Notes under the pieces: model-generated
What the model was told of the DNA's origin: nothing
Database searches by the model: none
The model's input: the letters and a program-made list of their open reading frames with translations, nothing else
Shown: in pieces, positions 60,197-64,000 of the stretch
Numbering within the stretch: the stretch's first letter is position 1
How the letters are laid out: each line of letters begins with the position of its first letter
Made by a program: the position numbers and the translations under genes
Source of the DNA: Candidatus Neomarinimicrobiota bacterium
GTDB taxonomy: Bacteria > Fidelibacterota > Fidelibacteria > Fidelibacterales > Fidelibacteraceae
Assembly: GCA_021157965.1 (NCBI GenBank)
Contig: JAGGVO010000004.1
Coordinates: 1-64,000 of the forward strand
Reading direction: 5' to 3'
Length of the DNA stretch: 64,000 nt

Positions 60197-63100
60197 ATGA
60201 AACGTAAAAGTCGTAGTACAGTGTACCTGTTTCTGTTTGGTATCTTCCTTGCCGGTATTTTACATGCCGCATCGGGTAAGATAACAGGCAGGGTGTATGA
60301 CAGACAGACGGGTGAACCCTTGCCGGGCGTCAATGTGATAATAACCCATCAGGAACTCAATGATAAGATGGTTCCACTGGATGATGTTCTCGGAGCAGCA
60401 TCAGGGGAAGATGGCATCTATTTTATCCTGAATGTCCCCCCCGGGACCTATACGATTTCGGCCCGAATGGTCGGGTATACCGAATTGAAAAAAGAGGGTG
60501 TCCGGGTAAATATGGACAGGACCATCACGGTTGATTTTCCTCTGGACCAGACGGTTCTGGAAATGCAATCGGTAACGGTCATGGCCGAGAGGGACGTGGT
60601 CCGGGCTGATGTGGCTTCCAGTCAGGAAATTGTGGATGCCGACAGGATTGACGCCATGCCGGTCATGCGGATGGATGAATTTATCGGCAGTATGAAAGGA
60701 ATTGAATTGGTTGCCGGTGATGAAGGAACCGGCCTGAGTATTCGGGGTGGTGATATTCGCGAGACAGATGTTCAGATTGACGGCATCAGTTCCCGGGATC
60801 CCCGGTCCGGTAATGCCTATCTCGCCATTAACGCCTCTTCTGTGGAGGAAATGCAGGTGATGACCGGGGGATTTGAGGCTAAATACGGTGGTTTCCGAAG
60901 CGGACTCGTAAATATTGTGACGAAAGATGGCTCGCGGGAACGCTATTCCTTTGCCGGGAATTTTAATTACACCCCGGCAGGCCAAAAACGTTACTTTGGT
61001 CAAAACCCGTGGGATGAGGATTTTCTGATTTACCGGATTTTTGCCGATACAACTGAAAACGGATGGGCGTATATCGGTACACGGAATGACACCAGTGGAC
61101 TCATCCCCAATGAATTTCAATCCTTCAGAGGTTGGGATAACACCCGGGAAGGACGAGCTAATTATGAGATTATCGGATTGGATGCCAAACTGACACCGGA
61201 ACAAAAACGTCAGTTGTGGCTTCTCCAGCATCCGACCAATGAAATTTACAACAAGCCGGACTTCTATATGGAAGGAACCTTAACCGGACCTGTCCCGGGT
61301 GCCTGGATTCCTTTTCTGGGAGAAATTTTTGAACGGTCAACGTTTATGCTGGCCGGAAAATATGAACAATCCCAGTTTGCTTATCCTTTAGGTCCCCGGG
61401 ATGCATACCGGGACTGGAACACTCATCTCAAAATTACTACCCGGTTGACGGAAAAAACGAAAATCTCTGTGAATGCCATGTATGCGCGGGTGGAAAGTAA
61501 CAGCAGCAGCAGACCATCTACAGCCGGCGGCGTGCTGCAGGATAATACTCTCAGATATGGTTTTCTTAATAACAATAACCAGTCCACGTATCAACAGGCC
61601 CGGATTCTGGGTGGCAATCTGGAGAATATGTTTAACCGGAGTCGTCTGATGTATATTGATCAGGACTGGTTCCTCGGTGGTTTTAAAATCAACCATACCC
61701 TCTCTCCCCGGGCTTTCTTTACTCTCGAAGCCCAGGCTACCTATCAGGACCACAATGTGTACAGTATGAGTGCCGATACCTCTCTGAACAAATCCTGGGT
61801 TAAACTGGATTCGGGACTGTATATCCTGAATTATCCCAAAATCGGTACTCCTTATGCTTCCACAAACTGGGGTAAAGATATTACGGACTATTTCTGGATT
61901 TATGGCGGCTTGCAGAATGTGGATTCGTCTTATTCCGTCAACTCATCGTTAAAAGGTGATCTGAAAGTACAAATCGGCAGAAACCATGAGGTGGAAACAG
62001 GGTTCGTTTTCAACTATACCCATTCTAAAGTCTATGCCGGAACCTGGCTCCAGTCTAAAAAAATGTTTACTCCGGATACCTGGCAGTACTATACCATTAA
62101 TCCCATTGAAGCAGCCTTGTATATTCAGGATAAAATGGAATTTGAGGGACTGATCGCCATGATCGGACTCAGGGGGGATTATTTTAACCCCATGCGAAAA
62201 TCCTATAAACTCTCCCATCCCTTTGATTCCCATTATGCTGCATTTTATAACCTTGTGTATGAATATATCCCCGGCGATTGGGGCTCCTTTGAACGATGGA
62301 AAGTCTTCAGGGATATGCTGGAAGAACCGCCCGGATGGCCTACAAAGGGTGTGGAATCTCAGTTCAAACTCTCTCCACGCCTGGGCGTTTCTTACCCCAT
62401 TGCCGTGGGCAGCAAAATGTACTTCAATTACGGACATTTTTATCAAAGACCGTCCTACTCTTTCCTCTATAATCAATCCATTGCCGTGGACTATGCCAAC
62501 ATTCCTTCACCCGGACTCCCCTTTGGTAAAACGGTGTCCTATGAATTTGGATACGAACAGCAGCTCTTACGACAGTACCTTTTCAATATTGTTCTCTATT
62601 ACAAAGATGTGAAAAATGATCCGTTACCCCGGACATATGTGAACTACTGGGAAGATTATGCCATCACCAAATATTTTCCTGATGCCTTTTCCGATGTCAG
62701 AGGAATTGAACTCCGTTTTGAAAAGAATTACGGGAAATGGTTTACCTTCTGGGCTAATTTGGATTATATGCTGAAAAGCTGGGGACAAAGTGGTTTACGT
62801 TATGTCTATGAAAACCAGGTGACGGCTGGTGAGGCAAGCCGAACAGCCAATATTTCCACAGTGGAATCCTATCCCAAGGCGGATATCAGTCTGACATTTC
62901 ATTCTCCGGAAAAATTCGGTTTCCCCATGATGGGTATTTATCCCCTGGGCGGATGGCATCTGAATTTCCGCGGAAACTGGGATGATCGCGGAGAAATTGT
63001 TATCAAGCAGGATATGGTTACAGGTGAACAGTTTAAGGCGGATGTGGTGGATTATACCAATGTAGACACCAAACTGACCAAAGATATCAATATTAACGGA

Positions 63101-63349
63101 TTGACCTGCGAAATTGGTGTGACGGTCTTTAATCTGCTTAATCAGAAACGCCTCTATATCGGCGGCATGAATACAGCCCAGTATTCCCGGTATCAGGAAT
63201 CTCTCAAATTTCCCTTTGAAGAGGGAGAAGAACACGGCGATGATAAATGGGGCGAATGGGATAAGGATCATATCGACACCGGCTGGTTCGATGCACCTAT
63301 ATTCCTGAATCCCCGCCGGATTGTGGCTAATATTTCATTCAGTTTTTAA
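60197..63349 (+). CDS. TonB-dependent receptor with carboxypeptidase-regulatory N-terminus
   Basis: Outer-membrane active transporter, 1050 residues. A signal peptide (about 1-27, ending LHAAS) is followed by a carboxypeptidase-regulatory-like beta domain (about 30-120; GKITGRVYDRQTGEPLPGVN). The plug domain (about 130-235) contains RGGDIRETDVQIDGIS and GGFEAKYGGFRSGLVNIVTK. The remainder is a large beta barrel ending FLNPRRIVANISFSF, with the C-terminal Phe needed for Bam assembly. GGAG lies five bases before ATG 60197; an upstream ATG at 60179 is unlikely. Position after GH9 and ROK genes suggests oligosaccharide uptake, not proven. Confidence 0.9.
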   Translation: MKRKSRSTVYLFLFGIFLAGILHAASGKITGRVYDRQTGEPLPGVNVIITHQELNDKMVPLDDVLGAASGEDGIYFILNVPPGTYTISARMVGYTELKKEGVRVNMDRTITVDFPLDQTVLEMQSVTVMAERDVVRADVASSQEIVDADRIDAMPVMRMDEFIGSMKGIELVAGDEGTGLSIRGGDIRETDVQIDGISSRDPRSGNAYLAINASSVEEMQVMTGGFEAKYGGFRSGLVNIVTKDGSRERYSFAGNFNYTPAGQKRYFGQNPWDEDFLIYRIFADTTENGWAYIGTRNDTSGLIPNEFQSFRGWDNTREGRANYEIIGLDAKLTPEQKRQLWLLQHPTNEIYNKPDFYMEGTLTGPVPGAWIPFLGEIFERSTFMLAGKYEQSQFAYPLGPRDAYRDWNTHLKITTRLTEKTKISVNAMYARVESNSSSRPSTAGGVLQDNTLRYGFLNNNNQSTYQQARILGGNLENMFNRSRLMYIDQDWFLGGFKINHTLSPRAFFTLEAQATYQDHNVYSMSADTSLNKSWVKLDSGLYILNYPKIGTPYASTNWGKDITDYFWIYGGLQNVDSSYSVNSSLKGDLKVQIGRNHEVETGFVFNYTHSKVYAGTWLQSKKMFTPDTWQYYTINPIEAALYIQDKMEFEGLIAMIGLRGDYFNPMRKSYKLSHPFDSHYAAFYNLVYEYIPGDWGSFERWKVFRDMLEEPPGWPTKGVESQFKLSPRLGVSYPIAVGSKMYFNYGHFYQRPSYSFLYNQSIAVDYANIPSPGLPFGKTVSYEFGYEQQLLRQYLFNIVLYYKDVKNDPLPRTYVNYWEDYAITKYFPDAFSDVRGIELRFEKNYGKWFTFWANLDYMLKSWGQSGLRYVYENQVTAGEASRTANISTVESYPKADISLTFHSPEKFGFPMMGIYPLGGWHLNFRGNWDDRGEIVIKQDMVTGEQFKADVVDYTNVDTKLTKDININGLTCEIGVTVFNLLNQKRLYIGGMNTAQYSRYQESLKFPFEEGEEHGDDKWGEWDKDHIDTGWFDAPIFLNPRRIVANISFSF

Positions 63350-63364
63350 ATAATCGGGGGTCAT

Positions 63365-64000
63365 ATGAAACACATATTTATAAAGTATACCTATTCTTTC
63401 CTTTCCCTGCTCCTGGTATTGCTTTTTCTGGCACCTGATCTGAATGCCCAGAAAAATTTTACCGGACCTCCCATGTTCATCAATGTCAATAAGATCAACC
63501 TGACGATGAACAAGGTGAATGGGGAGGGACAGTTTACAAATCAGTATAGCTGGATGCTGACCGGCACCGGCCCGGAACAGACGGAGGAATGGTACTATCC
63601 TGCGGATAACTGGCATTCCCAGATGTTGTACCAGATATTTAATCCTGTCTGTCCTGACGATAACGGCTTTACCGATGAGACGGGTCAGCATAAAATCATT
63701 CCCTACAAATGCGTGAATAAGGGAAAAAATGACTACTCCTGGGAGAAAAGGCGCTACCGGACCCCTTATGTAACTGTCGATGGTGTCCGCCAGAATCAGG
63801 ATTACACATGGGATGTGGATCCGGATTTAAATGCCGATATTGTGGCTGAATGGGAGGATATCCTGAGAGCCTACGGCATTCGGAGTAAAGTGCAGGTCTA
63901 TGCATTCAGTAATCCCAATCATCAGGACTACATCATCTACAAGGCCACGTATAAATTCACCGGCGAAACCATGCGACCCATTGAGAATCCTGACTCTTCC
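63365..64000 (+). CDS. secreted protein, partial at window end, unknown
   Basis: The first 212 codons are open to the end of the window. A signal peptide (about 8-29, LLVLLFLAPDLNA) leads into an extracellular sequence rich in Trp, Tyr and Asn with segments such as YPADNWHSQMLYQIFNP and DYTWDVDPDLNADIVAEW. I do not recognise the family. The ATG follows GGGGG by five bases and lies 16 bases after the receptor gene, so it is probably co-transcribed and may be the surface partner of that receptor, as SusD-like proteins are in Bacteroidetes; it shows no SusD motif that I can see. Confidence 0.7.
   Translation, partial: MKHIFIKYTYSFLSLLLVLLFLAPDLNAQKNFTGPPMFINVNKINLTMNKVNGEGQFTNQYSWMLTGTGPEQTEEWYYPADNWHSQMLYQIFNPVCPDDNGFTDETGQHKIIPYKCVNKGKNDYSWEKRRYRTPYVTVDGVRQNQDYTWDVDPDLNADIVAEWEDILRAYGIRSKVQVYAFSNPNHQDYIIYKATYKFTGETMRPIENPDSS

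Overview
The window carries about 70 genes packed at bacterial density, with roughly mid-40s percent GC by eye and no rRNA, tRNA, CRISPR array or complete transposon that I could recognise. It looks like a Gram-negative, heterotrophic bacterium of the Fibrobacteres-Chlorobi-Bacteroidetes (FCB) type or a neighbouring candidate phylum (Marinimicrobia-, Calditrichota- or KSB1-like). The evidence is an outer-membrane toolkit (Lnt, heptose adenylyltransferase, a TonB-dependent receptor with a carboxypeptidase-regulatory N-terminus), a BatA-BatE operon, DUF4321, a tiny COX24-like basic protein and a Bacteroidetes-style polysaccharide deacetylase. The promoters I can read, however, look like ordinary sigma-70 sites (TTGACA-17-TATCTT) rather than Bacteroidetes ones. 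The phylum is inference.

Regions. (a) 1-465: gene-free, with short repeats. (b) 466-7627: a surface-polysaccharide operon holding four of the five WbpA/B/E/D/I steps to UDP-ManNAc(3NAc)A, a family-4 glycosyltransferase and a polyprenyl-phosphate sugar transferase. It is interrupted by a repeat-bounded S23-type four-helix-bundle pseudogene. (c) 7773-18761: housekeeping run (serS, plsC, DUF2851, rfaE2; lytic transglycosylase, sppA, HU, COX24-like; xseAB, nadK, folB, folK, dNK). (d) 19055-22644, minus strand: rplM-rpsI-rpsB-tsf-pyrH-frr. (e) 22916-46374: about 23 kb of almost gapless plus-strand genes (yicC-gmk-rpoZ-coaBC-UDG-dnaB-relA/spoT-HU-ruvX-lnt, then small membrane proteins, ecfT, truA, htrA, a Cys-less PurQ-like protein, tatA, gatA, and batA-batE with SPOR, repeat and GNAT-like genes). 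(f) 46472-49073: an orphan sensor kinase, a small membrane protein and a deacetylase-like lipoprotein. (g) 49102-52250, minus: a Trk/Ktr potassium uptake system with a third, unknown membrane protein. (h) 52325-64000: a probable amino-sugar or oligosaccharide utilisation locus. It holds an HGSNAT-like acetyltransferase, SIS protein, MFS permease and ROK kinase on the minus strand, then a secreted GH9 hydrolase, a second ROK-like protein with a degenerate ATP site, a TonB-dependent receptor and a secreted protein cut by the window end.

The most unusual items are the repeat-bounded S23 pseudogene inside the polysaccharide operon, the PurQ-like protein without its nucleophile, the paired ROK paralogues around a GH9 enzyme, and an 18-bp terminator-like hairpin touching the ribosome binding site of the HGSNAT-like gene.
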